Origin: Rouxiella sp. WC2420
GTDB taxonomy: Bacteria; Pseudomonadota; Gammaproteobacteria; Enterobacterales; Enterobacteriaceae
Assembly: GCF_041200025.1 (NCBI RefSeq)
Contig: NZ_CP165628.1
Span: forward strand, 5,022,001 to 5,086,000
Length of the DNA stretch: 64,000 bases
Direction: 5' to 3'
Part shown: piece by piece, positions 18,218 through 27,771 of the stretch
Layout of the letters: every line of letters starts with the position of its first letter
How positions within the stretch are numbered: position 1 is the stretch's first letter
Translations under genes and position numbers: made by a program
The notes under the pieces: generated by a model
The model's database searches: none
What the model saw: the letters and a program-made list of their open reading frames with translations, nothing else
What the model was told of the DNA's origin: nothing

Positions 18218-19038
18218 AGATGAATGAATCCGTCATAAACATGGGTGGCAGGTCCGGTCATAAACAGCGGATGGCCCGGCCCTTTCCAGCGAATGTTGAG
18301 GCTGCCTCCCGGCAGGTCCACCTGAACTTCTTCCGCAAGCAGCCCTTGATGTATGCCAATTGCGACTGCTGCACAGGCACCGCTTCCGCAGGCCTGCGTT
18401 TCTCCCGCACCACGCTCGTACACTCGCAGCTTGATGCTGGCGGTGTGAATCACCTGCATAAAACCGACGTTAACACGTTCTGGAAAACGTTCGTGACTTT
18501 CGAGCAGTGGGCCAAGATGTTCTACGCCGGCAGTGACCACGTCGTCAACCTGTAACACGCAATGAGGATTGCCCATCGAGACGACGCCACACAGTACAGT
18601 GTGTTCTTCTGCCCGTAAAATATAGGTTTTTTCAGGTTTAGGGGCACGGAAAGGAATTTGCTGCGGCTCAAAAATCGGCTCGCCCATATTCACTTCAACC
18701 AGCTCGTCTTCCGTCACCGTGAGAGTCATGCGCCCGTTTTGGGTGCTGACCTGAATTTCACGTTTGTTGGTTAGCCCCTTGATACGGACAAAACGGGCGA
18801 AACAGCGTGCCCCGTTGCCGCACTGCATGACTTCGCTGCCGTCGGCGTTGAAGATGCGATAATGAAAATCCAGTTCAGGATCGTAAGGAGGCTCGACGAC
18901 CAGCAATTGGTCGAAGCCGACGCCTCGGTTACGATCGGAAAGTCGGCGGATCAGTTCGGGAGAGAAGTAAACATTTTGGGTGACGGCGTCAACGACCATA
19001 AAGTCATTGCCCAGGCCGTGCATTTTAGCGAACTGCAT
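18214..19038 (-). CDS. dapF: Diaminopimelate epimerase
   Basis: Cofactor-free racemase of 274 residues (E. coli 274) that converts LL- to meso-diaminopimelate for lysine and peptidoglycan synthesis. The two catalytic cysteines are Cys73 in [10 protein letters not shown] and Cys217 in [11 protein letters not shown], at the same positions as in E. coli. The two halves are structurally equivalent, and each carries one cysteine motif. It follows lptM with a 57-bp gap and overlaps yigA by 4 bp. Confidence 0.96.
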   Translation of the reverse strand: MQFAKMHGLGNDFMVVDAVTQNVYFSPELIRRLSDRNRGVGFDQLLVVEPPYDPELDFHYRIFNADGSEVMQCGNGARCFARFVRIKGLTNKREIQVSTQNGRMTLTVTEDELVEVNMGEPIFEPQQIPFRAPKPEKTYILRAEEHTVLCGVVSMGNPHCVLQVDDVVTAGVEHLGPLLESHERFPERVNVGFMQVIHTASIKLRVYERGAGETQACGSGACAAVAIGIHQGLLAEEVQVDLPGGSLNIRWKGPGHPLFMTGPATHVYDGFIHL

Positions 19039-19095
19039 ATCTTACTCCGCTTGACCTCTGGCCATCGCCAGAAGAGTGATCCTGTTGCTTGACGA

Positions 19096-19290
19096 TTAGT
19101 AAAGCTGCCCGCTGTTTTTAGCCGCGTCTTTATCAGGAGAAACACCGGTTGCCTGATTCGCGTTAGGCGCTACTGCTTTTTGGTTGGCAGATTTAGCGGC
19201 TGGCGGGAAGTACAACGGCCCTTTCAATCCACAGCCGGAAAGTGCAAACAGGGCCATAGCAGCCATAGAGCAACGTAGTGCGGTTTTCAT
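19096..19290 (-). CDS. lptM: Small lipoprotein LptM (YifL)
   Basis: Lipoprotein of about 64 residues; E. coli LptM binds the LptD-LptE translocon and helps its maturation. From the ATG at 19290 the signal peptide is 19 residues and the lipobox L-S-G-C puts the lipidated Cys at 20, as in E. coli. The segment after it, GLKGPLYFPP, is the family signature. Further in-frame ATGs at 19305, 19320 and 19350 exist and none has a good ribosome site, so the start is uncertain. The Ala/Asn/Lys-rich tail is low-complexity. In E. coli cyaY lies between lptM and cyaA; here only about 145 bp separate them and no cyaY is present. Confidence 0.88.
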   Translation of the reverse strand: MKTALRCSMAAMALFALSGCGLKGPLYFPPAAKSANQKAVAPNANQATGVSPDKDAAKNSGQLY

Positions 19291-19435
19291 ATGCAAATTT
19301 TTCATTTTGATTGTTTTCATTTTAACCAGGATCTGCGATCCACCGTCCAAGCTCTCTATAATCGCAGTTGGATCATGAAAAGCAATAGGAATCGATTATC
19401 AAAAACAGGGAACAGTCGCGTAGGCTATCGACAGA

Positions 19436-21994
19436 TCAGTGGATTTGAAACTGCTGCGCCAGGCTGGCAGGTTCCGAACCGACTTCCGGCACCGCCGCGT
19501 AAAGGTGCGACAGAACGTTGCTGCGGAAAGGGATAACCTGGGTACGCCCTTCAAGCGAGACAATCTGGTAGAACTGCGGCAAGTTAAAATTCACAAAACT
19601 TGAACCGTAGGTGAATCGATCGTGGGATGACGAATAAAAACGGCTGACGTCGCGCACCAGATCTTCTTTGCTGCCTTCGCAATGGTGATAAACCTCGACG
19701 CGATTCGACTCATCCAGAATATAGATGTTAAAGCCGACCTCATCGCTGCTGGTTTCGAAGAAAAACTGGATGATCCCTTCGCTGGCGTAGCCGTCAACTA
19801 CCGACGGCAGATGCACCTGTGAGGTATCCATTTTGACCGACAAACCGTGCAGTTTGTTATTGGAGATAGCGCCGTAGAATTCGATGGCGTTTTCGAGTTT
19901 TTGCACCGAAACGGAGAGACGTTCGAAGAACAGTCCCCAGGTCTGACCGGAAACTCTCACCGCTTTGAAACGACCTGGCTCAAGGCGCTTGCTCGACAGG
20001 CGCAACTCAATGCATTCAGACACTAACTGCTGAATACGGGTGCGGATCAGGCCGCGCAAATGCTGGCTATAGCAGAAGACTTCTACAGACTCCGGCGGCG
20101 CGGCATCCTGATGCATTTTACCCAGGATGGTTTTCAGCGCTTCAAGCACCGCTTGCTCACTGCTGAAATGCAAGGTACGCACTTCATTCCACGAGTTGCG
20201 ATACAGCAGGTCAATACTGCCCACCAGGCACTGCTGCTGTTCGCCGAAGCTGAATACGTCGAGCTTGCGGAAATCAAAATGCACCACCTGATTACGAAAT
20301 GCCGCGGTCGGATCGTGCTCTAGATTGACGATGATCGACAAATGACGGATTTCACAAGGGCTATACAGCGCCTTTGGCGTCGGGGCAGGCAGGCGGATAG
20401 GGAAATTGTTTGAGATATCTGCCACCAGCTCGCGCAGCTTGGAGATATCACATAAGTTGCTGCTTTTGATGTGCAGACGCGTAGTCGGCGTCAGCAGCCC
20501 GTTGAAATAGGCCCAGGCCACCAGCTTGCTTAGGTAGCGGTTATATTCCAGCGGTTGATGGCTGATAATCGAATCCATCGACGGCGACTGATTATAGAGA
20601 TACCAGCCTGTCCGATTGGCGCGCCCGGTCGGAACGTGAATAAAGGTCAAATCGCTTTCGGAAAGGTCAGGCGAAATCTGTGGGTTAACCAGCGTGACTT
20701 TACCCGGCAGCGCTTCAAAGGCGGCATACAGTTTACGGGTCAATACGCCGATATCCTGCGGACTGGCGCTGACACTAAGGTTGTTACGGCGCGCAAAGCG
20801 GATCAGGTTACGATAACTTTGCATCATCGCATCAAGCAGCTCGTTGTGTGCTTCACGCACGCGCTCGATTTTCCAGTTGGCTCGGTTATCGAGTATCGCC
20901 AGCCGCTCTTCACTCCAGCCCCACTCGCTGACCAGCTGAGTCAGAATTTCACGACGCCAGCCCACCGTGGCGCGAGTGCGAGAGAGTTTTTCATGCACTT
21001 TGAGATAGAAACAGCGGCGAACCAGGTCAAGACGGGTGAAGTCTTCCACCTGCGTCAGATAACGGGTCACGCGGTCGAGCATCATGCAGTAGGCGTCAAG
21101 ACCGAAGCAGACAATCTCCCCTTGGTGCAGACGCTGTTTGATGTCCATCGCCAACAGCTGGGTATTAGGGTATTCCCAGGAATAGGCTTCAAGCAGCAAG
21201 GTTTTCAACACCGCCTTGTAAGGCGAGTCGATACTTTTATATAGCTGCCACAGGCTGGCACCGAAATACTCCTCGGCAGACAGCGTGCTCAGGCCGCCGA
21301 GGTCAAGCCACTCGTTCGGCGTGAGCGCACCCTGTGAATAAAGGGAGAGCACGTACTCATCGTAATGCGCCTCTTCTTCGCCCGGCACCATATTCCACAG
21401 AATACGTTTGCCGGCGAGACGCACGGCGGTACGGTAAAATTCATCGAGCAGCAAGATATGCTGAGTGGAACCACAGTCCTCACCACTCAGGCTGCCGCTT
21501 TCATTATGGCGAAAGCGGTTTTCATCAATCAGGAAGAAGCTGACCTCAACGCCCATCGACGCCGCCCATTTTTCGAGCAGCAGGCATTTTTCCTGCAGGC
21601 GATTACGCTCTTCGTTGTCTAGCCAGGATTGATGACAGACCCAAATGTCGAGATCGGAAGATTGGCTCTGACCAATCGACGAGGTGCTGCCCATTGAATA
21701 GACGCCGGTAATCGGCAGTTCGCCTTTAACCGTCGGCTCAAAAGGACTGCCCCATTTCTCGGCAAGAGTGTTCAAATAGGTTTGTTGGGATTCATCAGGC
21801 GTAAAAATGCAGACGCCATGGGGCACTTTACCTTCAAGGTAACCCGGCATCAGGGGATGGTGGTGATGTAACAAGACGGGCAACAGACTATAGACCTGCT
21901 GGAAAGCGGGTCCTTGAGCCACAACTGCGCGATCAACGCGAAGCTGATTAATTGCATCCAATCTTTGCTTTAATGTCTCGATGTAGAGGTACAA
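19436..21994 (-). CDS. cyaA: Class I adenylate cyclase
   Basis: Cytoplasmic adenylate cyclase of 852 residues (E. coli 848) that makes cAMP for CRP and is controlled by the glucose phosphotransferase protein EIIA. The catalytic N-terminal half contains [21 protein letters not shown], with the nucleotidyltransferase Gly-Ser (102-103) and Asp114/Asp116. The C-terminal regulatory half matches E. coli through [20 protein letters not shown]; only the last 30 or so residues diverge. The start codon is TTG, as in E. coli, where the weak start limits enzyme level. It is divergent from hemC. Confidence 0.96.
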   Translation of the reverse strand: MYLYIETLKQRLDAINQLRVDRAVVAQGPAFQQVYSLLPVLLHHHHPLMPGYLEGKVPHGVCIFTPDESQQTYLNTLAEKWGSPFEPTVKGELPITGVYSMGSTSSIGQSQSSDLDIWVCHQSWLDNEERNRLQEKCLLLEKWAASMGVEVSFFLIDENRFRHNESGSLSGEDCGSTQHILLLDEFYRTAVRLAGKRILWNMVPGEEEAHYDEYVLSLYSQGALTPNEWLDLGGLSTLSAEEYFGASLWQLYKSIDSPYKAVLKTLLLEAYSWEYPNTQLLAMDIKQRLHQGEIVCFGLDAYCMMLDRVTRYLTQVEDFTRLDLVRRCFYLKVHEKLSRTRATVGWRREILTQLVSEWGWSEERLAILDNRANWKIERVREAHNELLDAMMQSYRNLIRFARRNNLSVSASPQDIGVLTRKLYAAFEALPGKVTLVNPQISPDLSESDLTFIHVPTGRANRTGWYLYNQSPSMDSIISHQPLEYNRYLSKLVAWAYFNGLLTPTTRLHIKSSNLCDISKLRELVADISNNFPIRLPAPTPKALYSPCEIRHLSIIVNLEHDPTAAFRNQVVHFDFRKLDVFSFGEQQQCLVGSIDLLYRNSWNEVRTLHFSSEQAVLEALKTILGKMHQDAAPPESVEVFCYSQHLRGLIRTRIQQLVSECIELRLSSKRLEPGRFKAVRVSGQTWGLFFERLSVSVQKLENAIEFYGAISNNKLHGLSVKMDTSQVHLPSVVDGYASEGIIQFFFETSSDEVGFNIYILDESNRVEVYHHCEGSKEDLVRDVSRFYSSSHDRFTYGSSFVNFNLPQFYQIVSLEGRTQVIPFRSNVLSHLYAAVPEVGSEPASLAQQFQIH

Positions 21995-22103
21995 GACTTT
22001 TCGCCCGATTTTCTTCCAGTGTCTAGAAACAACCCCGTATCCAAATACGCCATTAGTTTTTAAAAACTTTAATTTGAAATATGTATTTGACGTATTATTG
22101 CTG

Positions 22104-22125
22104 GAAACGTGATCAATTTAACACC
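22104..22125 (-). promoter_or_regulatory. CRP site in the cyaA-hemC gap
   Basis: On the minus strand the site reads GTGTTAAATTGATCACGT, with a TGTTA/TCAC pair spaced as in CRP sites. It is nearly base-for-base the site of the E. coli cyaA P2 promoter, where CRP represses cyaA. It lies 110-131 bp before the UUG start. The rest of the 311-bp gap (21995-22305) must hold the hemC promoter; no reliable -10/-35 pair was identified. Confidence 0.75.
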
Positions 22126-22305
22126 TTGCTGTTTGACCGTAAAGGAAGTAACGCACCACAATTACTGTTGCGTCTCTATACATTTTACTTCCTGATCCGT
22201 CATGCCACAAATTTCCCTGTTAAACCGTCACAACTTCCCTGATCGCTGACACCTCATCACCGTAGGTGGTAGGATGGTCTGCGAAATTAAAAAACGGTAA
22301 GAAGA

Positions 22306-23247
22306 ATGTTAGACAAAACCATCCGAATTGCCACTCGACAGAGCCCGCTAGCCCTGTGGCAGGCACAATTTGTTCAAAGTCAGCTTAAAGCTTTTCATCC
22401 GGATTTGCAGGTTGAATTAGTCCCGATGGTCACCAAAGGTGACATCATTCTGGATACGCCACTGGCCAAAGTTGGCGGTAAAGGCTTGTTCGTCAAAGAG
22501 CTTGAGCTGGCCTTGCTGGAAGGCCGCGCCGATATCGCCGTTCATTCAATGAAAGACGTACCGGTCGATTTCCCGGAAGGCCTTGGGCTGGTCACGATTT
22601 GCGAGCGCGAAGACCCGCGCGATGCTTTCGTTTCCAATCACTTTGCCAGCCTCGACGATCTGCCTCTGGGTAGCGTAGTAGGCACTTCAAGCCTGCGTCG
22701 TCAGTGTCAACTGCGTCAGCAACGCCCAGATCTGCAAATTCGCGATCTGCGCGGCAACGTTGGCACCCGTCTGGGTAAGCTCGATAATGGCGATTACGAC
22801 GCGATTATTCTGGCTGTCGCCGGTCTGAAACGCCTGGGTCTGGACTCACGCGTTCGCGCTGCGCTGACGCCGGAAGAGTGCCTGCCCGCCGTCGGTCAAG
22901 GTGCCGTGGGTATTGAATGCCGTCTCGACGACGTTCGCACTCGGGAGTTACTGGCCCCGCTGGCTCATGTAGAAACGACACTGCGCGTTGCCGCAGAGCG
23001 TGCGATGAACATGCGTCTTGAAGGCGGTTGTCAGGTACCGATCGGCAGTTATGCGGAGCTTGAAGGCGATACCCTTTGGCTGCGCGCGCTGGTTGGCGCG
23101 CCGGACGGTAGTCAAATGGTGCGCGGCGAACGTCGTGGCCCGACATCCGAAGCGGAAAGCATGGGCATCAGTCTGGCGGAAGAGTTGTTGAACGCCGGAG
23201 CACGCGAAATCTTGCAGGAAGTCTACCAGGGTAACGCACCAAAATGA
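22306..23247 (+). CDS. hemC: Porphobilinogen deaminase
   Basis: Hydroxymethylbilane synthase of 313 residues, as in E. coli; it joins four porphobilinogens into the linear tetrapyrrole. The dipyrromethane cofactor is bound by Cys242 in [13 protein letters not shown], and catalytic Asp84 lies in [17 protein letters not shown] and [11 protein letters not shown] are substrate-binding loops. It heads hemCDXY and overlaps hemD by 4 bp (ATGA). Confidence 0.97.
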   Translation: MLDKTIRIATRQSPLALWQAQFVQSQLKAFHPDLQVELVPMVTKGDIILDTPLAKVGGKGLFVKELELALLEGRADIAVHSMKDVPVDFPEGLGLVTICEREDPRDAFVSNHFASLDDLPLGSVVGTSSLRRQCQLRQQRPDLQIRDLRGNVGTRLGKLDNGDYDAIILAVAGLKRLGLDSRVRAALTPEECLPAVGQGAVGIECRLDDVRTRELLAPLAHVETTLRVAAERAMNMRLEGGCQVPIGSYAELEGDTLWLRALVGAPDGSQMVRGERRGPTSEAESMGISLAEELLNAGAREILQEVYQGNAPK

Positions 23248-23984
23248 CCATTCTGGTGACCCGCCCTTCACCTTCGGGAGAACAGCTTGTAGCCCGGCTT
23301 CGTACGCTGGGTAGGGTCGCCTATCACTCGCCTTTAATCGAGTTTGCACCGGGTAGCGAGCTTGCGCAGCTGCCCACAATGCTATCCTCGTTAAAGCCGC
23401 AGGATATGATTTTTGTCCTTTCCCAGTATGCGGTGAACTACGCTGACCGTGCGATACGTCAGCAGGCTCAACACTGGCCTGATTTTGTAAGCTATTATGC
23501 TATTGGGCGAACCACTGGTTTGCTGACGCATCGCGCCAGCAGCCTGCCGATAATTTATCCACAGGATGGCGAGACCAGCGAAACACTGTTGAATCTTCCT
23601 GCCTTGCAATCAATCAAAGGCCGTAATGCTTTGATTTTGCGTGGGAATGGCGGGCGAGAACTGCTGGCGGATACGCTGAGGGAGCGCGGTGTTAACGTAA
23701 GCTACTGTGAGTGTTATCGACGCAGCCCGATTTTCTATGATGGCAGTGAGCAAAGCTCAAGCTGGCAACGCGCCGGGGTGAATACTCTGGTGGTCACCAG
23801 CGGAGAAATGTTACAACAGTTATATACGTTAGTTCCTGATTACTATCGAACAAGTTGGCTTTTAAGCTGCACGTTGATAGTGGTCAGCGAACGTTTGGCA
23901 ACCCTTGCCCGCCAACTTGGCTGGCAATCTATTAGGGTTGCAGATAACGCAGATAATGATGCGCTGATCCGTGCATTAAAATAA
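23244..23984 (+). CDS. hemD: Uroporphyrinogen-III synthase
   Basis: Cyclase of 246 residues (E. coli 246) that closes hydroxymethylbilane with inversion of ring D. HemD proteins diverge strongly; here the front [19 protein letters not shown] and [21 protein letters not shown] in the middle are recognisable family landmarks, and [13 protein letters not shown] marks the second domain. Overlap with hemC and a 22-bp gap to hemX support one transcript. Confidence 0.94.
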   Translation: MTILVTRPSPSGEQLVARLRTLGRVAYHSPLIEFAPGSELAQLPTMLSSLKPQDMIFVLSQYAVNYADRAIRQQAQHWPDFVSYYAIGRTTGLLTHRASSLPIIYPQDGETSETLLNLPALQSIKGRNALILRGNGGRELLADTLRERGVNVSYCECYRRSPIFYDGSEQSSSWQRAGVNTLVVTSGEMLQQLYTLVPDYYRTSWLLSCTLIVVSERLATLARQLGWQSIRVADNADNDALIRALK

Positions 23985-24006
23985 CCTGACTAAGGGACGT
24001 GCCCAG

Positions 24007-25170
24007 ATGACGGAACAAAAAAATCCTTCCGCAAAGGTAGATGAAACTCACATTGCGGTTGAGAGCCCCCAACAGCCAGACATTGCTTCTCGTGAAACCG
24101 TACAGAAAGAAAAACGTACGGGCCCCGTTTTGGGTGCAATCGCCATTGTGTTGGTGATCGCGCTTGGCGTAGGCATTTATTATCACGGACACCAACAGGC
24201 TCAGGCGGAAGTTGCTGCCAACGAAGCATTGCAAGACCAACTGGCGACGCTCAAGAGCAGCCAGCAGCAGGATAAGCAACAAATCGACACCTTGCTGAGC
24301 CAGCAGGATAAATCTCAGCAGGAAGCCACGCGCCAGCAAGCCTCTTACAGCCGTCAGTTAAGTGAGTTGCAGGATAAGGTCGCCAGCATTTCCGGCAGCG
24401 ATGCCAAAACCTGGATGCTGTCGCAGGCAGATTTCCTGGTCAAACTGGCTGGTAGAAAACTGTGGAGCGATCAGGACGTTACCACTGCCGCCGCGCTGTT
24501 GAAAAGCGCGGACGCCAGCCTGGCCGACATGAACGACCCAAGCCTGATTGGCGTTCGTAAAGCGATTAATGACGATATCGGCAGCCTGTCCGCAGTGACT
24601 CAGGTCGATTTCGACGGCATCATCCTTAAGGTGAATCAGCTTTCAAATCAGGTTGATAACCTGCGTCTGGCTGATAACGACACGGATGACACGCCGATGG
24701 ACAGCGACAGCGGCGAACTCTCCGGTTCACTGACAGAATGGCGTCAAAACCTGAGCAAGAGCTGGCACAACTTTATGTCCGATTTCATTACCATTCGTCG
24801 TCGCGACACCAGCGCCGAGCCGCTGTTAGCACCGAATCAGGACGTGTATCTGCGCGAAAACATCCGCTCGCGTCTACTGATTGCCGCACAGGCCGTGCCG
24901 CGTCATCAGAATGAAATCTATAAGCAGTCACTGGAAACGGTATCGACCTGGGTTCGCGCCTATTTTGATACAACCGATCCTTCGACCAAGGCGTTCCTTG
25001 CGGATCTCGATAGTCTGAGCCAACAGTCTGTTTCAATGGACGTTCCGGATCAGCTGAAAAGCCAGCCAATGCTGGAAAAACTGATGCAAACGCGCGTGCG
25101 CAATCTGCTTCAACAGCCTGCCGCGGCGGCGACCAGCAACGCCGCAACGACCAGCAAACAGGGGGAATAA
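24007..25170 (+). CDS. hemX: HemX membrane protein
   Basis: Bitopic inner-membrane protein of 387 residues. A Lys/Glu-rich cytoplasmic front leads to one membrane segment (about 39-59). A Gln-rich coiled coil (about 63-130) and a helical periplasmic domain follow. It was once annotated as a uroporphyrinogen-III C-methyltransferase, but it has none of the SAM-binding motifs of CysG or CobA, and the role is not settled. The C-terminus is an Ala/Thr-rich tail. It lies between hemD and hemY, spaced 22 and 3 bp. Confidence 0.9.
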   Translation: MTEQKNPSAKVDETHIAVESPQQPDIASRETVQKEKRTGPVLGAIAIVLVIALGVGIYYHGHQQAQAEVAANEALQDQLATLKSSQQQDKQQIDTLLSQQDKSQQEATRQQASYSRQLSELQDKVASISGSDAKTWMLSQADFLVKLAGRKLWSDQDVTTAAALLKSADASLADMNDPSLIGVRKAINDDIGSLSAVTQVDFDGIILKVNQLSNQVDNLRLADNDTDDTPMDSDSGELSGSLTEWRQNLSKSWHNFMSDFITIRRRDTSAEPLLAPNQDVYLRENIRSRLLIAAQAVPRHQNEIYKQSLETVSTWVRAYFDTTDPSTKAFLADLDSLSQQSVSMDVPDQLKSQPMLEKLMQTRVRNLLQQPAAAATSNAATTSKQGE

Positions 25171-25173
25171 CGC

Positions 25174-26367
25174 ATGCTACGTGTTCTCATACTGTTTCTA
25201 ATCATTATTGCCGGGATTGTTGTTGGGCCAATGCTGGCCGGGCATCAGGGCTATGTATTGATCCAGACCGACAACTATAATGTTGAAACCAGCGTTACCG
25301 GTCTGGTGATCATGGCGATTCTGCTGTTTGTGGTGCTGTTTTTGATCGAATGGCTGCTGCGCCGTTTATTCCGTACCGGCGCAAATACTCGTGGCTGGTT
25401 TGTGGGCCGCAAGCGTTCAAAGGCGCGTAAACAGACCCAGCGCGCGATGATCAAGCTGGCAGAGGGCGACCATCGTCAGATGGAAAAGCTGCTGACCAGC
25501 AACGCTGCCCATGCCGATCAGCCGATGGTGAACTATTTGCTGGCGGCCGAAGCGGCTTCGCAGCGCGGTGACGAGATTCGCACTAACCAGTATTTGGAAC
25601 GTGCCGCCGAGATTGCCGATACCGATCAGTTGCCGGTGGATATTACCCGCGTGCGTATTCAGCTGGCGCAGGGCGAGATCCACGCCGCACGTCACGGTGT
25701 CGATCGCCTGATTGGCCTGTCGCCACGTCACCCTGAAATTCTGCGTCTGGCAGAACAGGCATACATGCGCACGGGTGCTTACGCGTCGCTGATGGAAATT
25801 TTGCCCTCGATGGCGAAAGCGAATATCTATGACGAAGAGCAGCTGCAACGTGTTCAGGAACAAGCTTACGTCGGCATGATGAACCAGTTGATGGCTGAGG
25901 AAGGCAGTGAAGGCCTCAAGCGCTGGTGGAAGAATCAGAGTCGTAAAACCCGCCACGAACCTGCATTACAGGTAGCAATGGCGGCGCACTTGATTCAATG
26001 CAACGATCACGATCTGGCACAGGAAGTCATTCTTGATGGCCTGAAACGCCAATACGATGAACGCCTGGTAGCGATGCTGCCGAAACTGCGCTCAGGTAAC
26101 TCGGATCAGATTGAGAAATTCCTGCGTCAGTCAATCAAGCAAAACGGTGCTACCCCGCTGCTAAGCAGCACGCTGGGACAAGTTTTGTTGAAGCATGGTG
26201 AATGGTTGCAGGCAAGTGAAGCGTTTCGTGAAGCGCTGCGACAACGGCCTGACGCCTACGATTACGCCTGGTTGGCCGATGCGCTTGATAAGCTGCACAA
26301 ACCGGCTGAAGCGGCGGAGATGCGCCATCAGGGGCTGATGCTGACGATTAACAATTCGCAGCAATAA
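25174..26367 (+). CDS. hemY: HemY tetratricopeptide membrane protein
   Basis: Inner-membrane protein of 397 residues with two N-terminal hydrophobic segments (about 2-24 and 43-63) followed by a large TPR-like helical domain. The family segment ARKQTQRAMIKLAEGDHRQMEKLLTS starts the domain, and WLQASEAFREALRQRPDAYDYAWLADAL near the end is a clear TPR repeat. It is not related to Bacillus HemY. It is the last gene of hemCDXY and is followed by a strong terminator. Confidence 0.92.
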   Translation: MLRVLILFLIIIAGIVVGPMLAGHQGYVLIQTDNYNVETSVTGLVIMAILLFVVLFLIEWLLRRLFRTGANTRGWFVGRKRSKARKQTQRAMIKLAEGDHRQMEKLLTSNAAHADQPMVNYLLAAEAASQRGDEIRTNQYLERAAEIADTDQLPVDITRVRIQLAQGEIHAARHGVDRLIGLSPRHPEILRLAEQAYMRTGAYASLMEILPSMAKANIYDEEQLQRVQEQAYVGMMNQLMAEEGSEGLKRWWKNQSRKTRHEPALQVAMAAHLIQCNDHDLAQEVILDGLKRQYDERLVAMLPKLRSGNSDQIEKFLRQSIKQNGATPLLSSTLGQVLLKHGEWLQASEAFREALRQRPDAYDYAWLADALDKLHKPAEAAEMRHQGLMLTINNSQQ

Positions 26368-26385
26368 CTCGCTTTAAAACTGATT

Positions 26386-26416
26386 AAAGCTCGCCAATCT
26401 GGCGGGCTTTTTTTTT
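26386..26416 (+). terminator. hemCDXY terminator
   Basis: AAGCTCGCCA pairs with TGGCGGGCTT around a 3-nt loop (26387-26409), with one G-T pair, followed by a run of seven further T. Confidence 0.9.
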
Positions 26417-26450
26417 CGCCGCAGGATCGGACGATTAATAAATCACAGGC

Positions 26451-26666
26451 AAAAAAAACACTTGCCGGAGAGACAAGTGTCAAAAACAATCAGGTCTTGG
26501 ACAACAGGGGTAGTGTCACACTCAACGTTTTGTCTGCTGGTTGATAACGTTTGTCAGAGAGAACAATGGTTATCGGGCAGATAGACAAGAGACACTGTAA
26601 TTTGGCTCTGCGTCATTCCCAGGGTTATGAAGCTACGCAATCATAAAAGGTGGAATGAGCATCTAC
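26451..26666 (-). ncRNA. glmZ: Small regulatory RNA GlmZ
   Basis: An Hfq-dependent sRNA of about 216 nt. Its 5' end on the minus strand (GTAGATGCTCATTCCA) is identical to E. coli GlmZ, and GGGAATGACGCAGAGCC further on also matches. The region ACGTTGAGTG near 26530-26520 is the conserved glmS-pairing segment. It ends in a terminator with stem ACACTTG/CAAGTGT (26480-26459) and eight T. GlmZ base-pairs with the glmS leader to raise glucosamine-6-phosphate synthase; RapZ and RNase E cleave it when GlcN6P is ample. The place between hemY and the proM tRNA gene is the E. coli one. Confidence 0.93.
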
Positions 26667-26677
26667 GACAGAGATAT

Positions 26678-26693
26678 TGCAGGGAGCGTGCCA
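26678..26693 (-). promoter_or_regulatory. Sigma-54 promoter of glmZ
   Basis: On the minus strand TGGCACG (26693-26687) and CTGCA (26682-26678) form a -24/-12 pair, with exactly 10 bp between the GG and the GC. The GC is about 12 bases before the GlmZ 5' end. No competing sigma-70 pair was evident nearby. In Yersinia glmZ is reported to depend on sigma-54; in E. coli K-12 it uses sigma-70. Confidence 0.88.
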
Positions 26694-26831
26694 GATCGGT
26701 TGATTACCTCATCCGACATGACTATATAAAATTATGCCTATGATAAATAAGTATAAATATTCAGTTATCCAAGAGCAGCATTTTCGGAATGAATTAACGT
26801 ATTGTTAGAAAAAGATTTTTTACAGCAAATC

Positions 26832-27017
26832 TGTCGTCTTTCAGCGACACTATTAAGCACGAAGGTTTTTATCTTTTACTTTTCAGATAGATGAGTGTCT
26901 CTTACCAACGACAATCAATACTGGAATTTAAAGTATTACCTTTCCTGCCGATTAAACTCACAGATAAATGTCTATTAAAAACAAAAGCTTAACAGTTATT
27001 GTCGCTGAAAGGGAACA
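26832..27017 (-). promoter_or_regulatory. GlrR (QseF) activator sites upstream of glmZ
   Basis: Two perfect TGTC-N10-GACA dyads are at 26832-26849 and 26896-26913, and a third with AACA at 27000-27017. This is the binding motif of the enhancer-binding response regulator GlrR. Their distance upstream of the sigma-54 promoter (about 140-350 bp) is normal for looping activation. The A+T-rich stretch between (26720-26830) would suit IHF, but no convincing IHF match was fixed. Apart from these sites, the 26667-27075 gap holds no gene. Confidence 0.82.
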
Positions 27018-27075
27018 GAAGATGATTTAAGGGAAAGTAATGAGGTAATTCAACGGAATATGACAAAGAGGAAAA

Positions 27076-27106
27076 ACAAAAAGCCCCGCATTTCTGCAGG
27101 GCTCTT
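27076..27106 (-). terminator. Terminator of the tRNA operon
   Basis: On the minus strand AGCCCTGCA (27103-27095) pairs with TGCGGGGCT (27090-27082), one mismatch, 4-nt loop, followed by T5. It lies directly after proM. Confidence 0.85.
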
Positions 27107-27115
27107 TATTTGAAT

Positions 27116-27192
27116 TGGTCGGCGAGAGAGGATTCGAACCTCCGACCCACTGGTCCCAAACCAGTTGCGCTACCAAGCTGCGCTACTCGCCG
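27116..27192 (-). tRNA. proM: tRNA-Pro (anticodon TGG)
   Basis: 77 nt including an encoded CCA (27116-27118). The cloverleaf is complete; the anticodon loop TTTGGGA gives TGG, which reads CCN proline codons. Last of four tRNA genes and the E. coli proM equivalent. Confidence 0.97.
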
Positions 27193-27260
27193 ATGTCGTG
27201 CTTTTACTCTTTACAACCTGTCTTACGGATTACGTGGTACAGAGCTATTAAAGTTTTGTG

Positions 27261-27347
27261 TGGTGCGAAGAGAGGGACTTGAACCCTCACGTCCGTAAGA
27301 ACACTAACACCTGAAGCTAGCGCGTCTACCAATTCCGCCACCTTCGC
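27261..27347 (-). tRNA. leuT: tRNA-Leu (anticodon CAG)
   Basis: 87 nt with encoded CCA and a long class-II variable arm. The anticodon loop TTCAGGT gives CAG (CUG codons). Third of the four genes, as in the E. coli argX-hisR-leuT-proM operon. Confidence 0.97.
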
Positions 27348-27399
27348 ACTGTCACAAACTTTACTCTTTACAACTCACACTCACTTCACAAGGAAGAAG

Positions 27400-27476
27400 T
27401 GGGGTGGCTAATGGGGCTCGAACCCACGACAACTGGAATCACAATCCAGGGCTCTACCAACTGAGCTATAGCCACC
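27400..27476 (-). tRNA. hisR: tRNA-His (anticodon GTG)
   Basis: 77 nt including CCA; the extra 5' G (position -1) typical of tRNA-His is encoded and faces C73. Anticodon GTG. In enterobacteria this is usually the only His tRNA gene. Confidence 0.97.
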
Positions 27477-27542
27477 ATTGTATCTTTACTTCACGTCCGA
27501 AACTAACACCGCAACTCTTTGCGCAAAACCAACCGAGGTCAA

Positions 27543-27619
<77 letters not shown>

Positions 27620-27629
27620 TTAGCGCCGT

Positions 27630-27669
27630 TGCGGGTGGGGATACTACGGCTTAACCGCCATGCTGTCTA
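27630..27669 (-). promoter_or_regulatory. Stable-RNA promoter of the tRNA operon
   Basis: Minus strand: -35 TAGACA (27669-27664), 17-bp spacer, -10 TAGTAT (27646-27641), then the C-rich CCCCACCCGC, a GC-rich discriminator typical of stringently controlled (ppGpp/DksA) stable-RNA promoters. Confidence 0.8.
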
Positions 27670-27771
27670 GTGCTTTTTTTTGAAAAAGTTTCGATTGATT
27701 ACGAATTGTCCATTAAGCACTAAAAGTAAGCATATCAGGCTCCCCACCCACGCTTTTTTCTTTAAAAGCGC

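Noticed and set aside
20555-21244. 229-codon open frame on the plus strand opposite cyaA
   Set aside because: Antisense to a strongly conserved gene; no ribosome site and no recognisable family.
23932-24339. Minus-strand open frame opposite hemD-hemX
   Set aside because: Shadow of coding sequence; no promoter, ribosome site or known family.
27631-27753. Inverted repeat GGGTGGGG / CCCCACCC around the tRNA promoter
   Set aside because: Eight bases only, about 100 bp apart; one arm is simply the GC-rich discriminator of the promoter.
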